A stretch of 64,000 nucleotides of DNA from Thermomicrobiales bacterium (GTDB taxonomy: Bacteria > Chloroflexota > Chloroflexia > Thermomicrobiales > UBA6265). The stretch is taken from positions 18,787-82,786 of the forward strand of contig JAMLHN010000014.1 of the NCBI GenBank assembly GCA_023957115.1, given 5' to 3'. The notes under the pieces were generated by a model. That model was not told where the DNA came from, searched no databases, and worked only from the letters and a program-made list of their open reading frames with translations. This document shows, in pieces, positions 42,258 to 50,355 of the stretch. The translations under genes were made by a program, and so were the position numbers. The stretch's first letter is position 1; each line of letters begins with the position of its first letter.

Positions 42258-43571
42258 TTACTCGCTGTATTCCCAATCCGGCGGCGCCTGCTCGATGAGC
42301 TCTGCCCAGCTATCGGCGACGTCGTTCAGGGCGTCCTGCGGAGAGCTTTGCTCCGACATGGCGGACGAAAGTCCTTCGCCAAGTCCGATGAAGAGCTCGA
42401 GCCATTGCGGCAAACCCGGGGTGAACGGCTTGCCGACATCATACGAATCGACCACTCCGGCCAGATAGGGCTGCGCCTCGAGTGTGGCGGGTTCGAGCCA
42501 GACCGTCTTGCGCGGGCTCTCCTCGTTGAATTCGTTTAACAGCGCCGGAGCGGTTTCCAGACCGGTGCAATACGCGATGTAGTCGAACGCCGCCTGCTGG
42601 TTCTGGCTCGTATTGAAGATGGCGAAGTTGTGCTGCGTGAAGTTGCCGGTGCCGTTCTCCGGATAGGGCGCGACGTCCCAGTTGCCAACGATCTGGGAGG
42701 CATCCGGATCGTCGAGCATTGGCAGAATGAAGCTGGCCCAACCTTCGAGCACCGCGACATCGCCGTTGAGGAAGGCATTGGAGGCGTCCGGATTGTCCCA
42801 CCCGAGGATGCCCGGCGGTGAATACGCCTTCATCTCGTCGTAGAGCTGGGTGAGGGCGGCCACGCCATCATCGCCATTGATTTGCGGCTGCCAGTCGGGC
42901 GAGAGGAGTGCGGCGCCACGTGACCAATACCGCGCCAGGAAGAGCTTGGTGAGCTGCGCGGTGACCCCTGCAAAACCGAGACCGTAGGTGGTGTCGTTCG
43001 TGTGGGCCGCGAGCACCTCATCGTACTCCGCCCAGGTGGTCGGAAACTCGGAGATCAGGTCGGTGCGGTAGAAGACCCACGATGCGCCAACGCGGATCGG
43101 GAGTCCGTAACGTACACCTTCCTGACCGCCGGCCACGCCTTCGCCGTACTTGTAAACCGGCTCGAAAAAGCCCTCCATATCGTAACCAGCAGCTTCGATC
43201 AAATCATTGAGCGGCAACAGGGAGGGATAGATGGTGTACTGGAACTCGATGTCATTGCAGAAGATGTCGTACTGCGGGGTACCGGCCGCAAGATCGGCCT
43301 GCAGCTTCGGCATCGTCTGTTCCCACGGCTGGAAGTCCCATTCGACCGTGGCGCCAGTTTGCTCCTGGAAGTCCTGGGCGAACTGCTCGACCGCCGGATT
43401 CCAAGCGGTCCCGGCCAGACCCAGCGCGCGAATGGTCACGCCTTCGTAGGCGCCCTCTTGCGCCCGGATCGTTCCTGGCCGTAGTCCCCCAAAGCCTCCG
43501 AGGGCCGCCGCACCTCCGGTGGCTCCGGCGATCTTGAGCATGTCACGCCGGGAAAGTCCCTTCTGGATCAT
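42258..43571 (-). CDS. Extracellular solute-binding protein of ABC importer C
   Basis: 437 residues, family 1 binding protein. The N-terminal Tat-like signal (LSRRDMLKIAGATGGAAALGGFGGL) ends near TIRAQE. The mature part has VTIRALGLAGTAWNPAVEQFAQDFQ-type opening strands, PQYDIFCNDIEFQYTIYPSLLPL and a central YRTDLISEFPTTWAEYDEVL. AAAGGAC precedes the ATG. Adjacent upstream genes encode an MlrC-like protein and an aminotransferase, so the cargo may be an amino sugar, peptide-like or other nitrogen compound rather than a plain sugar (inference). Confidence 0.88.
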   Translation of the reverse strand: MIQKGLSRRDMLKIAGATGGAAALGGFGGLRPGTIRAQEGAYEGVTIRALGLAGTAWNPAVEQFAQDFQEQTGATVEWDFQPWEQTMPKLQADLAAGTPQYDIFCNDIEFQYTIYPSLLPLNDLIEAAGYDMEGFFEPVYKYGEGVAGGQEGVRYGLPIRVGASWVFYRTDLISEFPTTWAEYDEVLAAHTNDTTYGLGFAGVTAQLTKLFLARYWSRGAALLSPDWQPQINGDDGVAALTQLYDEMKAYSPPGILGWDNPDASNAFLNGDVAVLEGWASFILPMLDDPDASQIVGNWDVAPYPENGTGNFTQHNFAIFNTSQNQQAAFDYIAYCTGLETAPALLNEFNEESPRKTVWLEPATLEAQPYLAGVVDSYDVGKPFTPGLPQWLELFIGLGEGLSSAMSEQSSPQDALNDVADSWAELIEQAPPDWEYSE

Positions 43572-43663
43572 GTTCGTTCGTCCTTTCCTCGTAGGCGGAT
43601 TGCTCCGCCGGCTCTATCAGGTACGGACGCGACCTGCGTCCGGAAACCCCAATTTAGAAAAAG

Positions 43664-43728
43664 GTCCAGGGTCCTGCGTCCAGAGCAACGAACGTCATAA
43701 GCACTGGACATCGGACTCTGGGCTAACC
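43664..43728. repeat. Heptameric repeat (GTCCAGA dialect)
   Basis: GTCCAGG, GTCCTGC, GTCCAGA at 43664-43684 and GCACTGG, ACATCGG, ACTCTGG, GCTAACC at 43701-43728. The stop codon of the MlrC gene (43723-43725) lies inside the last unit. Confidence 0.7.
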
Positions 43729-45234
43729 AGCACCCCCGCTCACGATGGGATTGCAAGTGAACGTCATCTCTGGATCGAGTGGAAAGATCGGACGTGGCAC
43801 CTTGTCCCACGGAAGCGCGACGATATGGTCGCTACTCATACCCGGGCTGTCGAGCATGATGCTCCGCCGTGCGAAGGGATAGCCGGCCCGGAACTGAATG
43901 GCCGATTTCACGACCACGATCTGCGCGTCCTTCGGTTCGAGCCCGGCCGCACGGTAAAGCTCGGGATCGACCGTCATGACCGAATTGCTGACGATGAGAA
44001 CATGGACATTGCCGGCCCGCACCACCGCGCTCGGCCCCATATCCTGCGCTACCCCGGTGTAACCCTCGCCGCCGAAACGGAACGAGGCCGGCCCCGCGAA
44101 GTCGACCGTGCCGGTGAGCTCGACCGGCTGGTTGAAGATGTTGTCGAGCTTGCCGCCCACCATCAGCTTGACGGTCGCGCCCACGCCAGCGGCAATGGCG
44201 GCCTCGGCGCTTTCCGCATCGCGCACGAAGACGAGCGCCGGTTTCTCCGGATTGGCCTCCAGCAATGCGGCAACGACCGCGGTAGCGTCGCCGGGAGAAC
44301 CGGCGCCGGTACCGTCCGCGCAATCGGAAAGCACGACCGGACCGCTCGGTTCGGCCAGTGCCAGCCGGATCGCCTCGGCAATCGGCACGAGCTCGATTTC
44401 CATGAAGGCGTCGCGTTCGTGCCAGCAGGCATTTGCCAGATCGCAGGCGAGCGTGCGGGCTCGTTTCGGATCGTCATCGGTGACGACCACGGTGGCGAAG
44501 CCCATTTCGTCGATATCGAGCCAGGGCTGGACCGCCGCAACATTGGCCGAGAGGACCCCGGGGTGTGTTTCCAGCTCCTTCGTGGCATCCTGCAGGCGTT
44601 TGAACGGCCCGGGAAGATGGTGGATATGCGTCGACGCGGGAACGACCATGGGGATCTTGACGAAGGCCATCGCCGGTTTCGCGCCTTGCTGCACGATGGC
44701 CGTCATGACGCGCGCCCCCCGCTCGCCGGTATCGCGTTGATCGATATGGGGCGAGGTCTTGAAGCCCACCAGCGCATCGGCGTATTCGGCCATGCGCGCG
44801 GTCAGGTTGGCGTGCAGATCGTAGGTCGCAACCACCGGGATATCGGGGCCGACCAGTTCCCGGATTGCGCCCAACGTGTTGGCATCGGGGCTGTCGTCGC
44901 TTTCGGTAACCATCGCGCCATGAAGCGCGATCAGCACGCCGTCCAGCTTGCCGGCATTGGCAATGCCATCGAGGAGCTCGCCCAGCAGCTGGTTGTAGGT
45001 CGCGTCTTCGACCTTGCCGCCGGACATGGCAAAGGTTGCCAGAATGGGTACCGGCTCGATTCCAGCATCGGTCAAAACACGCAGGAAGCCGTCGATCTCG
45101 GAGTTCGTGCCACCCAAACCTTCGATCAGGGCCGGACCGGTCCAGTAATGCCAGGTCTCGAAATCCGCCATCGTGGTCGGACGGGGAACAAAGGTATTCG
45201 TTTCCTGTTTGAGCTCCGCTATCGCAACGCGCAT
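43723..45234 (-). CDS. M81-family metallopeptidase/amidohydrolase, MlrC-like
   Basis: 503 residues, full length for the family named after the microcystinase C of microcystin degraders. The N-terminus RVAIAELKQETNTFVP and the metal-site segments ALHGAMV (His) and DLHANLT (Asp, His), plus TYDLHANLTARMAEYADALVGFKTSPHID, are typical. The C-terminal domain has DCADGTGAGSPGDAT. Activity on linear peptides is known for MlrC, but most homologues are uncharacterised. Here it lies upstream of importer C in the same direction, so it probably processes the imported compound. Confidence 0.88.
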   Translation of the reverse strand: MRVAIAELKQETNTFVPRPTTMADFETWHYWTGPALIEGLGGTNSEIDGFLRVLTDAGIEPVPILATFAMSGGKVEDATYNQLLGELLDGIANAGKLDGVLIALHGAMVTESDDSPDANTLGAIRELVGPDIPVVATYDLHANLTARMAEYADALVGFKTSPHIDQRDTGERGARVMTAIVQQGAKPAMAFVKIPMVVPASTHIHHLPGPFKRLQDATKELETHPGVLSANVAAVQPWLDIDEMGFATVVVTDDDPKRARTLACDLANACWHERDAFMEIELVPIAEAIRLALAEPSGPVVLSDCADGTGAGSPGDATAVVAALLEANPEKPALVFVRDAESAEAAIAAGVGATVKLMVGGKLDNIFNQPVELTGTVDFAGPASFRFGGEGYTGVAQDMGPSAVVRAGNVHVLIVSNSVMTVDPELYRAAGLEPKDAQIVVVKSAIQFRAGYPFARRSIMLDSPGMSSDHIVALPWDKVPRPIFPLDPEMTFTCNPIVSGGAG

Positions 45235-45239
45235 AAGAC

Positions 45240-45370
45240 GAGTCCTGAGTCCTGAGTCCTGAGACGTTCTAACCCGGCGTAGTGCAGAACCTCCGTGTCC
45301 TGCGGCGAGTCCAGTGTCCGGTGTCTAGAGTCCAGTGACTTGCTCCGGACCCCGGCCTCCGAGCTCCGGA
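45240..45370. repeat. Long heptameric repeat (GAGTCCT/GTCCAGT/CTCCGGA dialect)
   Basis: Three exact GAGTCCT units at 45240-45260, then after a short break a run of 7-mers (GTCCAGT, GTCCGGT, GTCTAGA, GTCCAGT, ... CTCCGGA) ending at 45370. The next base begins the stop codon of the minus-strand aminotransferase gene. Confidence 0.8.
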
Positions 45371-46696
45371 CTACGTTCGTCCGGCCGCGAGATTCCCGGC
45401 GACGGTATCGAAGACGTTCAACGCTTCGTCGAGATCGGCATCGGTATGGGCAAGCGAGAAACCGGCATGTCCCGGAGGGCCCGCCTTCGTATAGCCATGG
45501 AACGCAACACCACGCTCGTTGCATTGCTGAACGAAGGCCTGATTCGTGACGTGATCGTGGTCGAAGGCGTCGGTCCAGGTGGTTATCGGCTCGGTGGGTC
45601 CGAAGTACATTCCAAAACGCGCGCCCTTGCCCTGAATCGTTACGGGAATTCCGTTTCGATCGAAGATCTCCTGCATCTGCCCGTAGAATCGATCGGCACG
45701 GGCATTGAGCTCGTCGTAGATTCCTGGTTGCGTCAAGATTTCGAGCGTGGCCAGCGCGGCCAGCACACTCAGGAGATGCCCGGAGTAGGTCCCACTATGA
45801 ACCGCCGTTCCCGTCGGAGCCAGGTGCGCCATCAGGTCCGCCCGGCCGGATGTCGATGACAACGGCAGACCGTTTGCCAGCGCCTTGGCATGGGTGGTCA
45901 GATCTGGGGTGACGCCGTAGGTGGCCGACACTCCGCCCGCATTGGTGCGGAATCCAGAAAGCACCTCGTCGAAGATCAGAACGACGCCATGGTCCTGGGT
46001 GCGCTCGCGCAGCAGCTCGAGGAATCCCGGCGCCGGGGGGATGCATCCGGCGTTGTAATGAATCGGCTCGCAGATGACCGCGGCCAGCTCGTCGCCATGC
46101 TCCCGCATGACGGTTTCAAAAGCCTCCGCATCGTTCCACGGAATCATGATGATGTCGTCGCCCCAGTGCGGCGGTACCCCACCGGAGCTGGGAACGACCG
46201 GGCTGGCCGGATCGAACGGATCGGCGCTCTTGAAGAGCCAATGCTCGGAAAGCCCATGGAAATGCCCATCGAACTTCAGGTATTTGCTGCGGCCGGTGGC
46301 CGCGCGGGCGACGCGCAGGGCAACCACCGTGGCTTCCGTGCCGACACTGGAAAACCGCACGCGCTCGGCCGCCGGGATGATCTCGACCATCCGGGCGGCA
46401 AGCTGCTCGTGAAAAGGTGTCTCCGCGGCGCAGATGATGCCAAGCTCGACCCCGTGCTGGACGGCTTGCTTGACCGCCGGATGATCGTGCCCCAGTAGCG
46501 CCGCGCCGTTCGACATGTTGAAGTCGATCAACCGGCGTCCATCGACATCGTAGAGATACGCGCCTTCACCATGCTCGATGAAGAGGGGTTTCCCAAGATA
46601 GGGGTTGATCCGCATACCGGCAGATACCCCAGCGGCAAGCACATGCTGCGCTTGCTCGAAAAGCTGATCTGCCGTAGCGGTCGAGGTGGCGGACAT
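45371..46696 (-). CDS. Class III PLP-dependent aminotransferase (GSA-aminomutase-like)
   Basis: 441 residues. The fold resembles glutamate-1-semialdehyde aminomutase: FNMSNGAALLGHDHPAV, then FSSVGTEATVVALRVARA (phosphate-binding turn), the LIFDEVLSGFR Asp that contacts the pyridine nitrogen, and Lys in THAKALANGLPLS for the Schiff base. The usual GKxxGGG around that Lys is altered to AKALANG. It is not a plain haem-pathway GSAM: it sits in a catabolic-looking operon with MlrC and importer C. It probably moves an amino group on the imported compound. A strong promoter is at 46777-46805. Confidence 0.85.
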   Translation of the reverse strand: MSATSTATADQLFEQAQHVLAAGVSAGMRINPYLGKPLFIEHGEGAYLYDVDGRRLIDFNMSNGAALLGHDHPAVKQAVQHGVELGIICAAETPFHEQLAARMVEIIPAAERVRFSSVGTEATVVALRVARAATGRSKYLKFDGHFHGLSEHWLFKSADPFDPASPVVPSSGGVPPHWGDDIIMIPWNDAEAFETVMREHGDELAAVICEPIHYNAGCIPPAPGFLELLRERTQDHGVVLIFDEVLSGFRTNAGGVSATYGVTPDLTTHAKALANGLPLSSTSGRADLMAHLAPTGTAVHSGTYSGHLLSVLAALATLEILTQPGIYDELNARADRFYGQMQEIFDRNGIPVTIQGKGARFGMYFGPTEPITTWTDAFDHDHVTNQAFVQQCNERGVAFHGYTKAGPPGHAGFSLAHTDADLDEALNVFDTVAGNLAAGRT

Positions 46697-46776
46697 TGCC
46701 AGGAGCTCCTGCCGGTTTCCCGGATCGAACGAAACACGAGGGGTTGTTATGATGGCGTTCGGCGAATTACAGTCTG

Positions 46777-46805
46777 AGTGTATGAACTGACAGTGTGGTT
46801 GTCAA
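46777..46805 (-). promoter_or_regulatory. Strong sigma70-type promoter of the aminotransferase-MlrC-importer C run
   Basis: On the minus strand, TTGACA (46805-46800), 17-base spacer and TACACT (46782-46777). The start codon lies 80 bases downstream of the -10 box. Confidence 0.7.
46788..46804. promoter_or_regulatory. TGACA-N7-TGTCA inverted repeat over the -35 box
   Basis: The inverted repeat overlaps the spacer and -35 element of the promoter at 46777-46805 and lies 65 bases upstream of the divergent XRE-cupin gene, so it is a likely binding site for that regulator. Confidence 0.55.
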
Positions 46806-46868
46806 TTTGGCGCATTTCGTTTGCTTTCGGCCTGCGCCGCCGTGCCTGGGTCCGGCGAGGTCCGCTCC

Positions 46869-47510
46869 GTGAATTCACAATCGAGCCGCACGATGCCAAT
46901 CAGCGAGTCATCAGCGAAAAGCGTGGGACCGCCCGAGACACGGGAAGAGCGGCTGCGCGACCTAGGCGGGATCATCCGGGAACTACGGCAGGAGCAACGG
47001 CTGAGCACCGTGGCGCTGGCAAAAGCGTGCGGGGTTTCCACGAGTCTGATCAGTCAGGTCGAGCGCGGATTGACGAGCCCATCGCTGGACGTGCTCTGGG
47101 CAATCGCGCAGGCGCTCGATGTGCCGATCGGAACATTCTTTCAGGGAGACACCCTCGCCGAGCCTCCGGGCAAGGACCCAATTGTCGTGCGGGCAGATCA
47201 ACGCAAAACGCTGGGGATGCACTCCGAGCTGACCTACGAGCTGCTCAGCCCGGATCTCAGGCACCAGATCGAGTTCATCTGGGTCGAGTTCGGGCCGGGC
47301 GTCGAAGGTCCGCTGGCGCCCTTCACGCATCCCGGCGAGGAACAGATGGTGGTCATCCAGGGGGAGATGCACTTCTGGGTCGACGATGCCGTCTATGTGC
47401 TGCACGCGGGTGATTGCATCACGATCGACGCCTCGCGTCCCCACCGGGCCGGAAACCGCAGCGACGCTCCGGCAATCGTGCTCGCGGCAATAACGCCTCC
47501 GTCGTTTTAG
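46869..47510 (+). CDS. XRE-family transcriptional regulator with C-terminal cupin
   Basis: 213 residues from the GTG at 46869 (GAGG eight bases upstream). The HTH region LSTVALAKACGVSTSLISQVERGLTSPSLDVLWAIAQ occupies about residues 45-85. The small-molecule-binding cupin domain is about 130-210 (FTHPGEEQMVVIQGEMHFWV and DCITIDASRPHRAGN). Such HTH-cupin proteins usually sense a small metabolite. It is divergent from the aminotransferase and probably controls that operon through the repeat at 46788-46804. A heptameric repeat begins at its stop codon. Confidence 0.88.
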   Translation: MNSQSSRTMPISESSAKSVGPPETREERLRDLGGIIRELRQEQRLSTVALAKACGVSTSLISQVERGLTSPSLDVLWAIAQALDVPIGTFFQGDTLAEPPGKDPIVVRADQRKTLGMHSELTYELLSPDLRHQIEFIWVEFGPGVEGPLAPFTHPGEEQMVVIQGEMHFWVDDAVYVLHAGDCITIDASRPHRAGNRSDAPAIVLAAITPPSF

Positions 47511-47537
47511 CAGGCAGCCGCGGCATGCGGCAGGCAG
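47510..47537. repeat. Heptameric repeat (GCAGGCA dialect)
   Basis: GCAGGCA, GCCGCGG, CATGCGG, CAGGCAG starting at the last base of the XRE-cupin stop codon. Confidence 0.55.
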
Positions 47538-47578
47538 TTGGAAGCGCGTCGTATGATTGGGGTGAACGGAGCATCATC

Positions 47579-47821
47579 ATGGCACTGCGACATCCAATCG
47601 AATCTGAAGAGTACGAAGCCCCTGAGGGAGTCACCTACCTTTCGGGCGAAGAGGCGCGTGCCTACTTCGAGCAGGAGATTCAGCGCCTGCTTGGAATGAG
47701 CGGGGACGAATTCCTCCGGCGCTACGACGCTGGAGAGTACGAGGATATGGAAGAGACGTTGGAAAATCGGAACTTCCTGCGAGCATCATTCCTGATTCAT
47801 TTTGGTCGCCCCAACCCCTAG
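47579..47821 (+). CDS. Small acidic protein, first of an unknown two-gene module
   Basis: 80 residues, MALRHPIESEEYEAPEG, with a central LSGEEARAYFEQEIQRLLGMSGDEFLRRYDAGEYED helix-rich stretch. GGAG lies eight bases before the ATG. It overlaps the next frame by about 20 bases. Its size, acidity and overlap would suit an antitoxin or an immunity/accessory protein, but no family is recognised. Confidence 0.6.
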   Translation: MALRHPIESEEYEAPEGVTYLSGEEARAYFEQEIQRLLGMSGDEFLRRYDAGEYEDMEETLENRNFLRASFLIHFGRPNP

Positions 47822-48383
47822 GCGCGCGCTGGACGCACTCACCGCATATACGCGAATTGCCCTGCAATGCGTTGCACAGGCTGAAGTGCTGAGCACGGAT
47901 TCCACCATCGGCTTGTCCAACAATTTGCAGATCGTGACGTCCAGGAGACCACTCGGGAGCGCGCTTCTTTTGCGGAGACCAGATCACTCTCCGTTTCTCC
48001 AACTTGAGATTGCGATGGAATACACCGTCTTCGATGTATCGGACGCTGCTCGTCATCCAGGCTTCGAGGCGTTGGTGACGATGTACATGTACGGGATAAT
48101 GGATCTCGCAGGTCGCGAGCTCTTCGCTTACCACTGGCATCCGACCGGGGTGAGCGCGGTTCGAGACCCACATTTCCATCTAAGCTCCACGCCTCCTATT
48201 ACGTTACCGGGTCGTCCCGGAAACGTGAACTCCACGGAGTTAGCTCTGAATCGTATTCATTTCCCTACCCACCGCATGCAGATCACGGAATTGGTCCGAT
48301 TCCTGATCACCGAGCTCGGAGTCGGTCCGCGCAGGCCGGATTGGGAGGCGGTGCTGGAACGCATCGAGCGGGCGCCGCGATAA
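47802..48383 (+). CDS. Unknown His-rich protein, second of the module
   Basis: 193 residues from a TTG overlapping the preceding gene. The N-terminus is uncertain, since an in-frame start further on is possible. The C-terminal half has a cluster of histidines: FAYHWHPTG, RDPHFHLSS, NRIHFPTHRM, then the helix ITELVRFLITELGVG. Codon usage is looser than in neighbours (TTG, AGA, AGG are frequent), which hints at transfer. The pair could be a toxin-antitoxin-like unit; I do not recognise the family. Confidence 0.55.
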   Translation: MVAPTPRRALDALTAYTRIALQCVAQAEVLSTDSTIGLSNNLQIVTSRRPLGSALLLRRPDHSPFLQLEIAMEYTVFDVSDAARHPGFEALVTMYMYGIMDLAGRELFAYHWHPTGVSAVRDPHFHLSSTPPITLPGRPGNVNSTELALNRIHFPTHRMQITELVRFLITELGVGPRRPDWEAVLERIERAPR

Positions 48384-48436
48384 TCGGGCTATGATCCCGG
48401 CATCGATCCGGCAGCCAAGTCACATCGAGGTGGAGA

Positions 48437-49216
48437 ATGACGCATCCGATCCGTGTTGGAATTCAGATCACGCAGCAACATGCGACCTACGCGCAGATTC
48501 GCGAGGCGTGGAAACGCGTGGACGCCAGCGGCGCGGACACCCTGTTCAATTGGGACCATTTCTTCCCGCTCGAAGGCGATCCGGACGGATTGCATCTCGA
48601 TAACTGGACCGCCCTCGGCGCAATGGCCGAGGTGACCGAGAACGTGCAGATCGGTTGCCTGGTCGCGGCAATCGGCTGGCGCAATCCGAATTTGCTGGCC
48701 GATATGGCGCGGTCACTCGACCATTTTTCCAATGGACGGTTCATTCTGGGACTCGGAAGCGGGTGGAACCAGCGCGACTATGAGGAGTATGGGTACGAGT
48801 TCGGCACCGCCGCGTCCCGATTGCAGGATCTGGACCGGGATATGCCGGTCATCATGGACCGGCTGGCGAAGCTGAACCCGCCGCCGATCCAGAATCCGCT
48901 ACCAATCCTGATCGGTGGAGGCGGCGAGAAGGTGACCCTGCGGATCGTTGCGCAATACGCCACCATCTGGAACGGGCAAGCGGAGCCCGACGTGATCCGG
49001 CACAAGAACAAGGTGCTGGACGAGTGGTGCGCGAAGGTCGGCCGCGACCCGAACGAGATCGAACGCTCGGTCCAGATCTTCGGCCCGCAGCTGGACAAGC
49101 TGGACGAGTACTACGACGCCGGGGTGACCCATTTCCTGGTCGCGTCACCGGGTCCGGATTACGACTTGTCCGGTCTGGAAAAGCTGCTCGCCTGGCGAGA
49201 TGCGCGCGCGGGATAG
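48437..49216 (+). CDS. F420-type LLM-class oxidoreductase
   Basis: 259 residues. IRVGIQITQQHATYAQIREAW start, FNWDHFFPL, LGAMAEVTENVQIGCLVAAIGWRNPNLLADMARSLDHFSNGRFILGLGSGW, and LPILIGGGGEKVTLRIVAQYA. These match F420-dependent LLM subfamilies. GAGGTGGAGA precedes the ATG. Third LLM gene of the window. Substrate unknown. Confidence 0.87.
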   Translation: MTHPIRVGIQITQQHATYAQIREAWKRVDASGADTLFNWDHFFPLEGDPDGLHLDNWTALGAMAEVTENVQIGCLVAAIGWRNPNLLADMARSLDHFSNGRFILGLGSGWNQRDYEEYGYEFGTAASRLQDLDRDMPVIMDRLAKLNPPPIQNPLPILIGGGGEKVTLRIVAQYATIWNGQAEPDVIRHKNKVLDEWCAKVGRDPNEIERSVQIFGPQLDKLDEYYDAGVTHFLVASPGPDYDLSGLEKLLAWRDARAG

Positions 49217-49229
49217 CGTGGGACGATGG

Positions 49230-49343
49230 CCGGCCATAGGAACGCGTCCAGATCCTCTCGTAGACGATCCGGGCGTGAACAGACTTGTATTCGTACGGTC
49301 GCCCGTTCACGAGAAAATCAGGCTTCTTGCCTCCTGGCCTTCG
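49230..49343 (-). pseudogene. Nuclease/toxin-like fragment (CdiA C-terminal type)
   Basis: An open minus-strand stretch reads RPGGKKPDFLVNGRPYEYKSV followed by HARIVYERIW. The K-P-D-F-x-x-N-G-x-x-x-E-x-K arrangement resembles the active-site core of PD-(D/E)XK-like tRNase domains found at the C-terminus of CdiA and other polymorphic toxins. There is no RBS or start, and the stretch is under 40 residues, so at best it is a remnant. Confidence 0.35.
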
Positions 49344-49400
49344 CTTAGAATGACCTGAGGCTATCTTGCCTGTGGCCAGGAAATCACCGCGAGGATTCCA

Positions 49401-50162
49401 ATGTCTGACCTCTCTGGAAAAGTGGCGCTCGTAACCGGAGCATCGCGCGGTATCGGCGCCGGAATTGCCGAAGCCCTGGCGGCGCATGGCGCGGCGGTGG
49501 CCGTGAACTACGCCACCGGTCAGCAGGAAGCCGACGCGGTCGTGGCGAAGATCGTGGCGGCGGGCGGCCGGGCGATTCCGGTGCAAGCCGATGTCTCGAA
49601 CGCCGAGGATGTCGACCGGATGGTGGCGCAGGTCGCGGAAGCGCTGGGGCCGATCTCCATCGTGGTCAACAATGCCGGGCTGACCGATACCCACGTGCCC
49701 TGGCAGCAGATCACCGAAGAAGACTGGGACCGGGTGCTCGATGTCAACCTGAAAAGCTGCTATCTGACCCTTCGCGCCACCTACCCCTTTATGAAGGAAG
49801 CCGGGTGGGGTCGGATTATCAACATCTCGTCGGTGACCTTTCACCTCGGGATGAAGAACCTGCTGCACTATGTCTCGTCCAAAGGCGGCATGATCGGGTT
49901 CACCCGCACGCTGGCGCGCGACGTGGGCGTCGATGGCATCACCGTGAACGCCATCACCCCGGGCGCGATCCATGTCGAAAGCGAGCTGCACGTCCATCCC
50001 GATCAGGACGCGCTGCGGGCGCGATTGAACGAGCAACAATCGATCAAACGCCGTGGTCTTCCAGCCGATATCGCCGCGGCGGTCGTCTTCTTCGCCTCTC
50101 CCGACGCCTCGTTCATCACCGGGCAGACGTTGAACGTCGACGGCGGCTGGGCGATGTACTAG
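49401..50162 (+). CDS. SDR-family oxidoreductase (FabG-like)
   Basis: 253 residues, classical short-chain dehydrogenase. TGASRGIGAGIA cofactor loop, NNAG motif (VVNNAGLT), catalytic Ser in INISSVTF and YVSSKGGM (Tyr-x-x-x-Lys), ending LNVDGGWAMY. Reduces a keto group or oxidises an alcohol with NAD(P). It is not beside acyl-carrier genes, so a role in fatty acid synthesis is not implied. The 184-base gap before it holds the nuclease-like fragment. Confidence 0.92.
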   Translation: MSDLSGKVALVTGASRGIGAGIAEALAAHGAAVAVNYATGQQEADAVVAKIVAAGGRAIPVQADVSNAEDVDRMVAQVAEALGPISIVVNNAGLTDTHVPWQQITEEDWDRVLDVNLKSCYLTLRATYPFMKEAGWGRIINISSVTFHLGMKNLLHYVSSKGGMIGFTRTLARDVGVDGITVNAITPGAIHVESELHVHPDQDALRARLNEQQSIKRRGLPADIAAAVVFFASPDASFITGQTLNVDGGWAMY

Positions 50163-50306
50163 GCCGAGGCCCACAGCCCCACGACGACGAAATCCGGGTA
50201 ATTGCGTGGCATCGCCTCACGCCCCTGTTGGCCTGCGCCAACCTTGGGCGTTCCATGCCGTTGCCTGACCGAACGCCGGGTCGCTGGCCATACACGGCCA
50301 ACATCA

Positions 50307-50330
50307 AGGGGCGGCCGATCGGCCGCCCCT
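50307..50330. terminator. Perfect 24-bp palindrome between convergent genes
   Basis: AGGGGCGGCCGATCGGCCGCCCCT is fully self-complementary, 145 bases after the SDR stop and 26 bases before the end of the converging cysteine-array gene. No T run. Probable bidirectional terminator, or the product of a short inverted insertion. Confidence 0.6.
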
Positions 50331-50355
50331 GTCGTAATGCGTGTTCGAGTCGGAA

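Noticed and set aside
43519..45255. 578-codon open frame on the plus strand
   Set aside because: It is antisense to the MlrC-like gene, Arg/His/Gly-rich and without domain motifs; a shadow of high-GC codon bias.
45371..46696. Glutamate-1-semialdehyde aminomutase of haem synthesis (hemL)
   Set aside because: The motif around the PLP Lys is altered, and the gene lies in a transporter/hydrolase operon, not with haem genes.
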